From positions 8,412,553 to 8,476,552 of the forward strand of contig OZ020520.1 in the NCBI GenBank assembly GCA_963971425.1: 64,000 nt of DNA. The letters run 5' to 3'. Position 1 is the first letter of the stretch, and each line of letters opens with the position of its first letter. Position numbers and translations under genes: made by a program. A model generated the notes under the pieces. The model was not told where the DNA came from. It saw only the letters and a list, made by a program, of their open reading frames with translations, and made no database searches. Source of the stretch: Bryoerythrophyllum caledonicum. Taxonomy: Eukaryota > Streptophyta > Bryopsida > Pottiales > Pottiaceae. Shown piece by piece: positions 32,442-43,704 of this stretch.

Positions 32442-33277
32442 CAAAGGCCAAGATGTTCAACGCCAAGTTAGAGAGCGATGGCCATATTTCCAGCAAGAGG
32501 GTGATTGCCTTCATGGTGGAGCAGACCGTCAAAGTGGAGGAAGCTTATGCTAACATGAGATTGTTGGTAGAGAACCTCACCCACATTCTACCCAAGATTG
32601 TGGAGGATTCTGACACTTCAGGATCAAAGACGGACTCCGGTGGGTAGGGTTTGGGTGGCCAAGACAAGTCGAAGGAGGTGGTTGATCTTGATAGCCCAGA
32701 CCTTCCACCCCGAGCTCTAGTGGTGGGAGTTGTTGCATGCCCTTCCCCTTCGGAGATCACCACGCAAGCACGGGGCGGTAGGAAGGAGGACACGGGTGTC
32801 ACGGGGGAGCCTTCATCCAAGGTTGGTCCCCACACCCTCCCTCTTGGAAACCCCGTTCGCAACGTGCCATTCGTGGCGCCTTTGCCGAGTGTATCTCAAC
32901 CGGGGAGGTCCACGAGTGAGAGCTCCGCTTACTTGCACCTTCCGGTATCCACGAAGGACAAGTCCGAACCCATTGCTGCGGAGAAGGTCTTCACCGAGAC
33001 TCCAAGCCCGGTACCCGCCTTCACGATCCGACCCGAGCTTCACCCAAGCACTACTTCCGTGTTACTCACTCCGGGTGGCCCGGAAGCCTCTTTGACCTCG
33101 AGGGAGACCCTCCCTCGAGCGTCCGTGTCCGGACCGGCTTCCTCGTTGTCCGTTGATTTCTTATATCCCTTGGCAACTCTTGCGAAGGCCGCCTCCAAGT
33201 CGACCTCAAGCCAGACTGCCAAGAAGCGGAAGAGGAAGGAAGAGAAGAGAAGACTTGAGGAGTCGACCCGGCAGTAG
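32442..33277 (+). pseudogene. Element X ORF, copy B, second part
   Basis: Resumes at AKAKMFNAKLE and HISSKRVIAFMVEQTVKVEE, then an acidic stretch with TAG at 32645-32647, then VVDLDSPDLPP and a long Pro/Ser/Thr-rich region. It ends in a basic SQTAKKRKRKEEKRR cluster, a likely NLS and the true C-terminus (stop TAG after STRQ). Copy A lacks this C-terminal part. The two parts of copy B together give about 664 codons. Localisation to the nucleus is suggested by two basic clusters. Confidence 0.75.
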
Positions 33278-33674
33278 GGTCAGTATCTTAGTTTATAGGT
33301 CACTGTTCATTCGCGGACTAGGCCCCGGTTTGACTTTGGAGTTTGACTTGATTTGCCTTGGGAGTTGTGTTTAGATGTCTTTTGACTTGGCGTTGAGTTG
33401 GTGGCAGGGTTGTCTATCGTGACATTGTGACAGTGACGTGCCGTCATGACGCGACATGTCGTGACGGACCCTCTCGTCACGACACAATAGAGTCAACCTA
33501 GGGTCAAAGATGAACTTTACCCCTTTGTATGGTACATTAGTTACCTCAGCGTCGACGTGGCCGTCCTATGTGGCAATGAAATCCAACGTGGCTATCCTAG
33601 ATGGCAGTGATATCCAATGTGTATACCATCATTTTACCTTAGTGAGTTAATTCTAAATTCCCCTCAACTCCAAT

Positions 33675-33870
33675 TTGAAGGCAGTCCACGGGCACTCCGG
33701 AACAAGTCCGCGGGCAGTCCGCAGTCAGTCCGCGTCTAGTCCGCGGCCAGTCCGCGGCCAGTCTACGACCAGTCCGCGGTCACTCCGAGGCTAGTCCGGA
33801 ACGAGTCCGCGGCCAGTCCGCGGCCATTCCAAGTTCAGTCCGCAGGCTGTCCACACCCATTCCGCGTACC
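33675..33870 (+). repeat. Subterminal repeats, core AGTCCGCGGCC, left arm
   Basis: More than ten degenerate copies of a 10-bp unit (AGTCCGCGG plus CC, GC or TC). The mirror array lies at 41590-41865. Clustered subterminal repeats are typical hAT transposase binding sites. Confidence 0.75.
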
Positions 33871-34740
33871 CCCTCAGCTTTGAGCGGACATACCACACGG
33901 AGTTCTTGCTCAAATCTTATGTTTGATGACATTTTGGACATCTACGTTTTACAAGCATGTCGAAAATGTCCTCACACTTGATATTTGAGCAAGTAATCAA
34001 GCTGATATGGCCTCCTGTCCGCGGGGAGTCCGTGGGCTGTCCGCAGCCATTCTGCATACCCCCTCAACTTTGAGCGGACATAGCGCACGGAATCCTTGCT
34101 CAAATCTTACGTGTGAGGACGTTTTGGACATCTACGTTTCACAAGCATGTTAAAAATGTCCTCAAACTTGACATTCAAGTAAGTAATCTAGCTGATATGG
34201 CCTCTTGTCCGCGGGCAGTCCGCGGGCTGTCCGCAGCCATTCTGCGTACCCCCTCAACTTTGAGCGGACATAGCGCACGGAATTCTTGCTCAAATCTTAC
34301 ATTTGATGACATTTTGGACATTTACGTTTTACAAGCATGTCGAAAATGTCCTCAAACTTGATATTTGAGCAAGTAATCAAGCTGATATGGCCTCCTGTCC
34401 GCGGGCAGTTTGCGGGCTGTCCGCAGCCATTCTGCGTACCCCCTCAACTTTGAGCGGACATAGCGCACGGAATTCTTGCTCAAATCTTACGTTTGATGAC
34501 ATTTTGGACATCTACGTTTTACAAGCATGTCGAAAATGTCCTCAAACTTGATATTTGAGCAAGTAATCAAGCTGATATGGCCTCCTGTCCGCGGGCAGTC
34601 CGCGGGCTGTCCGCAGCCATTCTGCATACCCCCTCAGCTTTGAGCGGACATAGCGCACGGAATCCTTGCTCAAATCTTACGTGTGAGGACATTTTCGACA
34701 TCTACGTTTCACAAGGATGTCAAAATTGTCCTTAAAAGTG
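33860..34740 (+). repeat. 190-bp tandem repeat, five units, left arm
   Basis: The landmark GAGCGGACAT recurs at 33882, 34072, 34262, 34452 and 34642, an exact 190-bp spacing. Each unit holds TTTGAGCAAG, a CTTGTAAAACG-like block in inverse form, and the AGTCCGCGGGC core. Confidence 0.9.
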
Positions 34741-35735
34741 TAGTTTGATTTGAGTATCAGGGTTGTAATAGCTAGACTCATTGTCCACAACTCTATCGGA
34801 CCCCATCCAACTCCTTCTATTTTGGAGGTTGTAGCGGAATAATTATTCCTTCATTGTTTCTTGTGAAGATACTTTTGGCATCAACATTTAATAGGGATGT
34901 TAAGAACCTCTTTCTTTATGTGATTTGAATAAAATGTGAGGTTGCTAGAGCCTCCTAAATGTGGCCATATTCTCCCACCCTACTTCGACTATCTATCCAA
35001 CTTTGAGGCCTTCTCCCTCTTCCTCATTCCTCCCTCTTATTCCCTCTCACTCCCACTTCCTCTCTTGCCCTCTCCTTCCCTCCTACTCCGTCTCCATCTC
35101 CTTCCCCTCCCTCCTTCCACTCCCTTTCCCTCCTTGTTTGCTCTCCATCTTCTTACCCCTCTCTCTTTTGTTATTTCTTTCTCAATATCTTTCTTTTCTT
35201 GTTTTTTTTTCTTAAATTCATTTCTTTGTGGATATGAATATTTTCAACTTAGACTTCATGATTTTGTTTTTCGAATAAACAAGTATCTCTTTTCTAAATT
35301 TCATCCTTATTGAAATCCTTCTTGCTCTATTCTTTTCATGTGTTTTTATTCTTAGTTAATAGCTTGGTGTTTTATTTTTTTGTTTAAAATGGTTAAATGC
35401 TCAATCATTGATTCTAGTGTTTCACGGTAGGCTTCTTCTATGAAGTATGTTCTTTAAAATATCCATATGGCATTCAAATTTAGTTCTACCAACCAATTAG
35501 TTTGAAGCAACTTTATGGTTGGTACAACCTTCTAAAGATAATTTGTGAAATCCTTGCAATCATTAGTCTTTATGGAGCTCCCTTTTTACCCATATGAATC
35601 ATATAAGATCCATCTTTGGCATTAATAGTTTGTATGGATATCCAATTTGTCTTTTCATGTAGCATTTGGTTCCATATGGAAGCTCTTTGGAGTCCCAAAG
35701 CATCAACCCTTCTTCCTCCACCTCCTTAATTCTCT

Positions 35736-38700
35736 TCACGGTTTGTAGGTGAAAAAGTCTATGAAGAACGTAATATTTCTGCAAGGGTTTGGTTCAAATT
35801 CAAGGAAATTGAATAAATTGATTTACATACGAATAAGTTATTGAAAAAGTTGTCGTTTGATTGAAATATATTATATTCATTGCATATTATAAAAAAACAT
35901 GACAATGTTTGTGGATAGGGAAATATTTTAATATTTTGTGGCAATTCAACTTTAAATTTTTGCGTTTAAAATCCATGTTTTTTCAACAAATCAATGATTA
36001 CATCTTTTTGAGCTTTTCATACTTTTGTGTTTTTAAACCCCTAAAAGCCCAAGTGTCACAAAATGACAATTTGAAAATTTGGTCAGGTTCCAATGGTGTC
36101 AATTTCTAACATTCTTCAAAAAAAAATTATTGTAGAAGGGCATTACTAAAAACTATTTGGGAAAATGATTTTTTTCTAAATCCGATATCATATAAAAAAT
36201 TTATAGCAATTTGAATTTCAAACGGGGAGAGCAGGCACATCGGGCACCTCCAAAACCTTTTGCTAGTATAGTCTATTGAATGTGAGATTTTCAATACTAG
36301 CAAATAATATTATTTCCTTTCATATTTTCAAAAAAAAAATCTTGTCTTGAGTGGAAAATAGCGCATGAACCCAAGTCAAAAATTTCCACATTTTGCCTCA
36401 CATTGTCGGGCAAGGTACCAAAAAAAAAACTTCTTACCACATGAAACTTAGAGATTTTAATTTTTTTCAATTTTGATTTTTTCCACAACATGTGGTGTAG
36501 ACCTTCATATTGACCGTTTGGATCATCAATCTAAAACATGTAAAGTTTCTAAAAAACTAAAACGTGAATTGGCAGTTTTTGAACCTCCTATTCTAGCACA
36601 GTTGACTTGAATAAGCTACACCCTTTTTCTACCTCTAAAAATTTGTGTATAAGGAACTAACATCATCCTTAATACAATAGTAATGGATTTAGACCTTATG
36701 TAGCGCAAAAATTTGATACCAAGTGAAGTCAAAGTCTACTGATCCACCAAACACAGGGAAGAAAATGAACCATTTGCTTTACTTCAAACACTATAATCTT
36801 TCAATCCGTGCGGTTAAAGTTTATGAAATTTTTTGGGGACATCAATAAGGAAGTCATTATTGAGATCCTTTAATTGGATGTTGAAATAAAAAGTTTTTGT
36901 CTCCCTTCTTAGGCATTATTTTGAAGTGTTTTTGGTGCAAAAATGCCTTGGGCCTTTAGGGGTTAATCTAAAATATGTTGATTTGATTTTGTATGCAAGG
37001 CGCTTAGACCAAAATAATTCCTTTGAATTGCTTGCATATGTATGGTTGTTCAAAGTTTTAGAGCTTAAAGGTGTTGGTTGTTTGTTTTAATTTTGTTCCA
37101 AATGGAAACAAAGAAATCATTTCAATTGCTATGGTGCCGAGATTGGCGCACAGTAGAGTTTGCAGAGGTGGTTTAAGTGTTAGAAACCACCTAATATAGT
37201 GATATGTTCTTTTGTTGTGGCAAGGCATTAAAATTAACTCTAATTAGATATCAGGGTTAGTTTTAGTGCCAAGTGGCTTTAGGGTTAATGATGGTGTCTT
37301 TTGGACACCTCATTTGGGACTTGGATCTCAAATGACCTTTGTAGATGTTGTTGGGAGACTTATCTTTCACAAATTGAGTCTCCCACATAACAAAGTGAGG
37401 GTGTGTTTGCACACACCGCTAGCTCCATTATTATCATGCAATCATTCATTAAGAATGGCATGGACTTGACTATGTTGTAATGTATACGTGTTTTCTACTT
37501 ATTTATTAGTAAAGAGGTCTGTGGACCGCTTACTACATGAAAGTATTAGTGATTATGGACTCTGAATTTCTTTTCCCGAGTCTTAGTTGTTGATAGTGTT
37601 TGCTTTATAGTATGACCTATTGTTTTATTGTTCGTGGGGATAGCGGTGTTAGTTTTGGACACTTTTGGTCCCGGGTTTTGTCCAGAGGGGTGTGCGACTA
37701 CTCATGTGGCACGATGTTATCTGCACACGATGTGGTGGTGCATGACAATGGTTTAAAATAAGATTATGAATTTTGATATACTGCAAATTCTATTGAAACT
37801 CTAAATGTATCTATTCTCAAATCTCCAATTAGATTTTGGCTAATTTAATTGAAGAGGTAGGTAAATTTTTTTATACTTTCTAGATAGAAGTTTTTATTTT
37901 TCTTTGCTTATAAATCATTTAAGATTTGTAATGCCTTGTATTCTTTGAAGGTTATTGGTGCTATTTCATGAGAGAATTTAAAATCAAAAGTGGACTTAGT
38001 ATTACATAAGTATTGAACCATTATTATAAAGTTGGAGAAGGAACACTAGGTAGTAGGGGGTATGTTAGAAAAATTTCATTTTTATTTAATTTTTAGTTAA
38101 AATCAAATGTGCAAAAGGGAGACCAAAATTTTTAACTACGTGTCCTATGCTATGTAGGATGGATGTGCATTTCTTTCATAGTTTCACATGATTGGGCAAG
38201 CTACCAAAAACATTTCTTCTTTTCCAAATAAACTTATAAATATTCATATTTCTTACATTCTATTTTTCAACTAGAAGATGTGGTGTAACCTTTTTATTGA
38301 CCGTTTAGATTCTTTTCCTAGAAGATAATAGTTCAAAAAACATTATAAAGTGGCTTGGCAATTTTTTAACCTCCACTCCTTGCATAATTGTTTTGAATAT
38401 GCTTCACTCTGTTTCTACCTCTCAAATTTGGATTACGAGCAACTAATATCATGCTAGATATGATGGTATTGAACTTAGACCTTGCGTGTGCAAAGACTTG
38501 ACACTATGTGGCGTTAAGGTCTTGCTAATCTACTCAATTTAGGGAAGAAAATGAATTGTTTTCTCTATTCCAAGCACCATAATCTTTCAACATCTGCTGT
38601 CAATGAGTATGAAATATTTTGAGTATGTGACTTAATAAGTTTTAATTGAGGTTAATTAGGATTCTACGGTTAGAATTAAAAATAAGAGGTTCTCTTTTCT

Positions 38701-39914
38701 TCCTTACTCATTGCACTAGATCGAGTAGTTCTGAAGTGTTTTTGGTGTAAACGAACCTTGGAAATTTAAGGGCTATGGAGAGGGGGAAGAGATGAAAGAG
38801 AGTGGTTGAGAGACAGTTTGAATTAAAGTAGGGAAGAGAGTGGGTGAAGAATAATCTCAATTACAAAAGATAGTTTGAGAGAAGAGAGGAAAAATCTAAA
38901 TTAGAATTTTAAAACATAATAGAAGGGGGAGGGAGGAAGGAATGAATCATAAAAGTAAGGAGGAAATCCTATGAGGAATTCAAGGAAAAGAATTTTCTTA
39001 ATAGTGTATAATTAATTAAATAAGGGGCAACAAAGACTTTAAAATCAAAATAAAACAAGATATAGAGAGGGAAACGGAAGGAGATATGGAATTCCTTTCT
39101 CAAAAACAAAAACTAGAGAATTAATGGAGAGAGGTTTAGAGAGGGACAATGACTTAAAGGAGGAATAGAGAGCCCCGATGACATGGCGATTCAAATTCAT
39201 TGAGCTTAACAATAATGCATATAAGAGAAGGGAAAAACTTTATAAAGAGGAACAAATCTTTTTAAAAGAAAGACAAATTATAAATCCTTAATGATAATGT
39301 GGCGCTGCAAACTAGTTGGACTTAGAAATAATGCATTAATTACCAAAGCTCATCATCAATCTCCCCATTAATAATAATTGATGTTATTTAGTCCGATCAA
39401 TTGAGCTCCAAGGGTACTCTCAATGAAGTGTTTATTTATATTTCTAAAGCATAAAAAATACTTACTAAGAATAGGGCCACTTGAAAGACCAAAACTAAAA
39501 ATTAAATAGAAATAGTGAGGATGAAGGGGGGAGGAAGTAGGACAACTTTTCAAAGAAAATAACTTATTCATTGAGGGGCAATAGGAAAGAAAAATATGTA
39601 TAAACATCAAATTAAAAAACAAACACAATTTTTATGAAGGAAATTTGAAATTCTACGTGGGATCTAAGAAAAATATTAAATACTTTTAGAATCGAGTGGT
39701 AGAATTATTATCAAAATATGAGAAAATCCAAAAATGATGTCAAATCTATAATAAAAATAGATAAAGAGGATAATGGAAGAGAAAGACAATTTTTCAAAAA
39801 CAAAAAATTATTATTAAAGAAAGGAGAGAGATTATGGAGAATGAAAGGAAAAAAGTGTGAGACAAGAAGAGGAAAGATGGCACGAAAAGGGATGATCCCA
39901 CTCCAAAAATTGCC
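35736..39914. other. Interior of the fold-back hAT; diverged direct repeats, no gene
   Basis: AT-rich sequence without a credible ORF. A block at about 36240-36965 is repeated in the same orientation at about 38060-38770 with moderate divergence (shared ATGTGGTGTA, ATTGACCGTTT, CAGGGAAGAAAATGAA-like and GAAGTGTTTTTGGTG landmarks). Confidence 0.6.
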
Positions 39915-42143
39915 ATTAAAAGAATTAGGGAGGTGGAGGAAGAAGGGTTGATGCTTTGGGACTCCAAAGAGCTTCCATATGGAACCAAATGCTACATGAA
40001 AAGACAAATTGGATATCCATACAAACTATTAATGCCAAAGATGGATCTTATATGATTCATATGGGTAAAAAGGGAGCTCCATAAAGACTAATGATTGCAA
40101 GGATTTCACAAATTATCTTTAGAAGGTTGTACCAACCATAAAGTTGCTTCAAACTAATTGGTTGGTAGAACTAAATTTGAATGCCATATGGATATTTTAA
40201 AGAACATACTTCATAGAAGAAGCCTACCGTGAAACACTAGAATCAATGATTGAGCATTTAACCATTTTAAACAAAAAAATAAAACACCAAGCTATTAACT
40301 AAGAATAAAAACACATGAAAAGAATAGAGCAAGAAGGATTTCAATAAGGATGAAATTTAGAAAAGAGATACTTGTTTATTCGAAAAACAAAATCATGAAG
40401 TCTAAGTTGAAAATATTCATATCCACAAAGAAATGAATTTAAGAAAAAAAAACAAGAAAAGAAAGATATTGAGAAAGAAATAACAAAAGAGAGAGGGGTA
40501 AGAAGATGGAGAGCAAACAAGGAGGAAAAGGGAGTGGAAGGAGGGAGGGGAAGGAGATGGAGACGGAGTAGGAGGGAAGGAGAGGGCAAGAGAGGAAGTG
40601 GGAGTGAGAGGGAATAAGAGGGAGGAATGAGGAAGAGGGAGAAGGCCTCAAAGTTGGATAGATAGTCGAAGTAGGGTGGGAGAATATGGCCACATTTAGG
40701 AGGCTCTAGCAACCTCACATTTTATTCAAATCACATAAAGAAAGACGTTCTTAACATCCCTATTAAATGTTGATGCCAAAAGTATCTTCACAAGAAACAA
40801 TGAAGGAATAATTATTCCGCCACAACCTCTAAAATAGAAGGAGTTGGATGGGGTCCAATAGAGTTGTGGACAATGAGTCTAGCTATTACAACCCTGATAC
40901 TCAAATCAAACTACACTTTTAAGAACAATTTTGACATCCTTGTGAAACGTAGATGTCTACAATTTCCTCAAAATGAAAGATTTGAGCAAGAACTCCGTGT
41001 GCTATGTCCGCTCAAAGCTGAGGGGGTACGCGGAATGGCTGTGGACAGCCCGCAAACTGCCCGCGGATAGGAGGCCATATCAGCCTGATAACTTGCTCAA
41101 AAGTCAAGTATGAGGACATTTTTGACATCCTTGTAAAACGTAGGTGTCCAAAATGTCCTCACACGTAAGATTTGAGCAAGGATTCCGTGCGCTATGTCCG
41201 TTCAAAGCTGAGGGGGTACGTAGAATGGCTGCGGACAGCCCGCGGACAGGAGGCCATATCAGCTGGATTACTTACTTGAATGTCAAGTTTGAGGACATTT
41301 TTGACATACTTGTCAAACGTAGATGTCCAAAACGTCCTCAAATGTAAGATTTGAGCAAGAATTCCGTGCGCTATGTCCGCTCAAAGTTGAGGGGGTACGC
41401 AGAATGGCTGCGGACAGCCCGCGGACTGCCCGCGGACAGGAGGCCATATCAGCTTGATTAGTTGCTCAAATATCAAGTGTGAGGACATTTTTGATATCCT
41501 TGAGATACATAGATGTCCAAAATGTCATCAAACATAAGATTTGAGCAAGAATTTTACGCGCTATGTCCGCTCAAAGGTGAGGGGGTATGGGGAATGGCTG
41601 CGGACTGACCGCGGAATGTCCGCAGACTGGCTGCGGACTCGTTCCGGAGTGTCCGCGGACTGACCGCAGACTGAACGCGGAATGGCCGCGGACTGGCCGC
41701 AGATTGGCCGCGGACTCGTTTGAATTGCTTGCGGACAGACCGCGGACTGGCCGCGGATTGAACACGGAATGGCCGCGGACTGGCCGCGGACTGAACGCGG
41801 AATGGCTGTGGAATGGCCGTGGACATGGCGCGGACGAGCCGCGGACAGCATTTGAAAACAGAGTGAGCGCGGATTGGTGCGGACACTCTTTTTACCCATG
41901 CTGAAAATTACTGAGACATGAATTTACCGTAGTTGATGACATGTCTGCACATGTGGCATACAGATTCCTTTATGTATCCAACGTGTCTCTCTCTCGGTAA
42001 ATGTAAATATTGTGTTTTCTGACGTCAAAATGGTCTTGTCACAGTAAAGTCACGATCCGTCAGAATGTCATGCCGTCATTGTGTCGTGACATCGTGACAT
42101 TGTGACGGAATCTGTCCCTGTTACGACACAATAGACAACCCTG
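39915..42143 (-). repeat. Right arm of the fold-back hAT
   Basis: Inverse copy of 33405-35735. It contains four 190-bp-type units (GCTATGTCCG at 41001, 41191, 41370 and 41560; the third interval is 11 bp shorter) and the subterminal CCGCGGACTGGC array at 41590-41865. Confidence 0.88.
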
Positions 42144-42151
42144 GTTGGTGG

Positions 42152-43599
42152 GTTGATGGCTGCGCCGTCAAGGGTAGTTAATGCCACCATGTTTAGTTAG
42201 ATGGCATCTCTTGTTTTGGATGCTAATTTGTATTTGCTGCAGTATAAGTGGGGAGCCTCTTGGCCCCTCCCTTGACTGCTTGTTGTGTGTATTTTGCTTT
42301 CAGTTTTAATTCTAAACCTACGCTCTCAAAAAACCTTCCATGGTTGGAGAGCTCGGATTGCATATGTGATTGTGAGTACCATTTCAAGTAGTCCACTCCT
42401 CAAGTCTATACTAACCACCGAAAATGTCGTTTCCTTGTTCCATCAAGTATAGTTAGTCGTGTGGATGGGAATAACAGATGAGATGGCTAGGGGGTTAGTC
42501 GGACGTGACTCTAACTCAAACTCGTGCAATTGTTTCCTTGTTCCATCAAGTAGGGTTAGTCCGGGTGGATGGGAATAACAGGTGAGATTGTACGGGTTCC
42601 GGGAAGGACAAGGGGGGAGTGACCGGTGAGGGAGAAGTCTTGGTGCGCCTTGTGTGACCTATCGGTGGCGGATGTAGCCGGTTGTGAGGGCGTAGTCAGA
42701 TTCTTGCTACACTAACCTTTGGTCGGATGGTTGAGTCGTAAGGAGCATTAACTTACCTTAAAACATTAAGTCTAGTTTCAGTCTTCTCTTTTGTGCGGAT
42801 GTCTATTGGTAAGGACTGACCCAAAAACCAGGTGTTAAGGATTGAATAGGACCTGGTTAGATCCCTTGTGCGGATGTCTATGCGGATACAACTAGGACCT
42901 ACTCTAACAGCTCGAGTTACCTTGAGGGAAGGACGGAAAGCCTACTAAACCCCCTTTGTGCGGATGTCTATTGGAAGTGAGGGAGGAAGGATGTCGTACT
43001 CTGAAGGAAAGGAGTAGAGTCTATGGTCCCTTGTGCGGATGTCTATGTGGACCCCCTAGATAAAGCTCTTTTAGCCATTTTGAGGTAAAGGAAGGACTAC
43101 TAATTCAGATGGTAGGTAGGTAAAACTACGTGGCCGCCACGAGACTTACACAAGTCTTAGAGGCCAAGGGCCTAACCCTCCCTAACGGGGAAAATACAGT
43201 GAAACCACACCCATCCCAAGTTAGAAGTAGGAGTCGATAGAAGAGGAGGAAGGAAGAAGAGTGTTACTTGTGTCAAACCCCAAAATCTCTACGAGTCCGC
43301 GGAGCAATGGTCCGTGGTGATATACCCCCCCGAATGCTTATGATCTCCGGATGTCCATAGTGTACATGGGTGTATAGTTGTTCCTCCCCAAGGACTTAGT
43401 GGGTGCCCGCCGTGGGTAGCTGCCGTGGGTGTCCGCCGTGGCTATCCGCCGTGGATTTCCACCCAAGGAGTAAAGCCCTTCCCTTTCGGTAAAGGGGGAG
43501 GGTGGTGGTAGATAAAACTAAACCATATGGCCTAACCTTTCTTTTCTTTCTTATTATGTATCTAGTGTGGTATGTTTAGTGTTGTATAGCCTTAGGACT
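42152..43599. other. 3' noncoding part of X copy B
   Basis: No gene. It has two 103-bp units with TTCCTTGTTCCATCAAGTA (42434 and 42537 area), in the opposite orientation to copy A. TTGTGCGGATGTCTAT occurs four times, near 42791, 42864, 42955 and 43031. A CCGCCGTGG array lies at 43405-43455. The LTR-like end follows at 43600-43699. Confidence 0.65.
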
Positions 43600-43704
43600 G
43601 TTGCTAGTCGTTGTAGTTCTCGATGATTCTCTGTGGGAACGAATACCTTAGGGTATCTTTGTGTTAAGATGTGAATACTTGCCAACACGTGCTACGACAC
43701 CATC

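Larger units (their letters stand above)
33405..35735 (+). repeat. Left arm of the fold-back hAT
   Basis: Pairs with 39915-42143 in inverse orientation. The inner 850 bp of each arm (34900-35735 and 39915-40760) are almost identical. The outer part contains tandem repeats whose copy number differs between arms. Two mirror-image CT-rich open frames (34936-35313 and 40718-40341) are low complexity and not taken as genes. Confidence 0.88.
33405..42143. mobile_element. Fold-back hAT-type element, 8,739 bp, non-autonomous
   Basis: Ends are CAGGGTTGTCTATCGTG and, on the other strand, CAGGGTTGTCTATTGTG. The 8-bp duplication GTTGGTGG lies at 33397-33404 and 42144-42151. An 8-bp duplication and CAGGG ends are hallmarks of hAT. 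The arms are inverted repeats of about 2.3 kb. The interior (35736-39914) has no supported gene. Movement would depend on a transposase in trans, perhaps of the hAT1 or hAT2 type, though the link is inference. Confidence 0.88.
28634..43699 (+). mobile_element. Element X, copy B (about 4.5 kb without nested insertions)
   Basis: Starts TGTCGTACCACG and ends CGTGCTACGACA, an 11-of-12 inverted match. It is flanked by CCATC at 28629-28633 and 43700-43704. Taking it out rejoins the gypsy linker in frame. Order: leader with a 47-bp tandem repeat, the X ORF (29448-33277, split), then a noncoding 3' part ending like copy A. It contains a 1,830-bp LTR-like insertion and an 8,739-bp fold-back hAT. TG...CA ends, a 5-bp duplication and a U5-like end fit LTR retrotransposition, but no second LTR or pol is present. 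Confidence 0.82.

Noticed and set aside
33860..34740. CRISPR-like array
   Set aside because: Units are 190 bp without unique spacers, part of a hAT inverted repeat in a eukaryote. No cas genes.
34936..40718. Two nearly identical 125-codon frames, plus strand at 34936-35313 and minus strand at 40718-40341, as a duplicated membrane protein
   Set aside because: They are the two arms of the fold-back element, and the frame is a CT-rich low-complexity tract (Leu/Pro/Ser/Phe). The duplication reflects the inverted repeat, not a gene family.
28634..43699. X copy B as an ordinary LTR retrotransposon
   Set aside because: The first and last kilobase are not direct repeats of each other and no pol is present. 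It is kept as an LTR-like unit of uncertain class.
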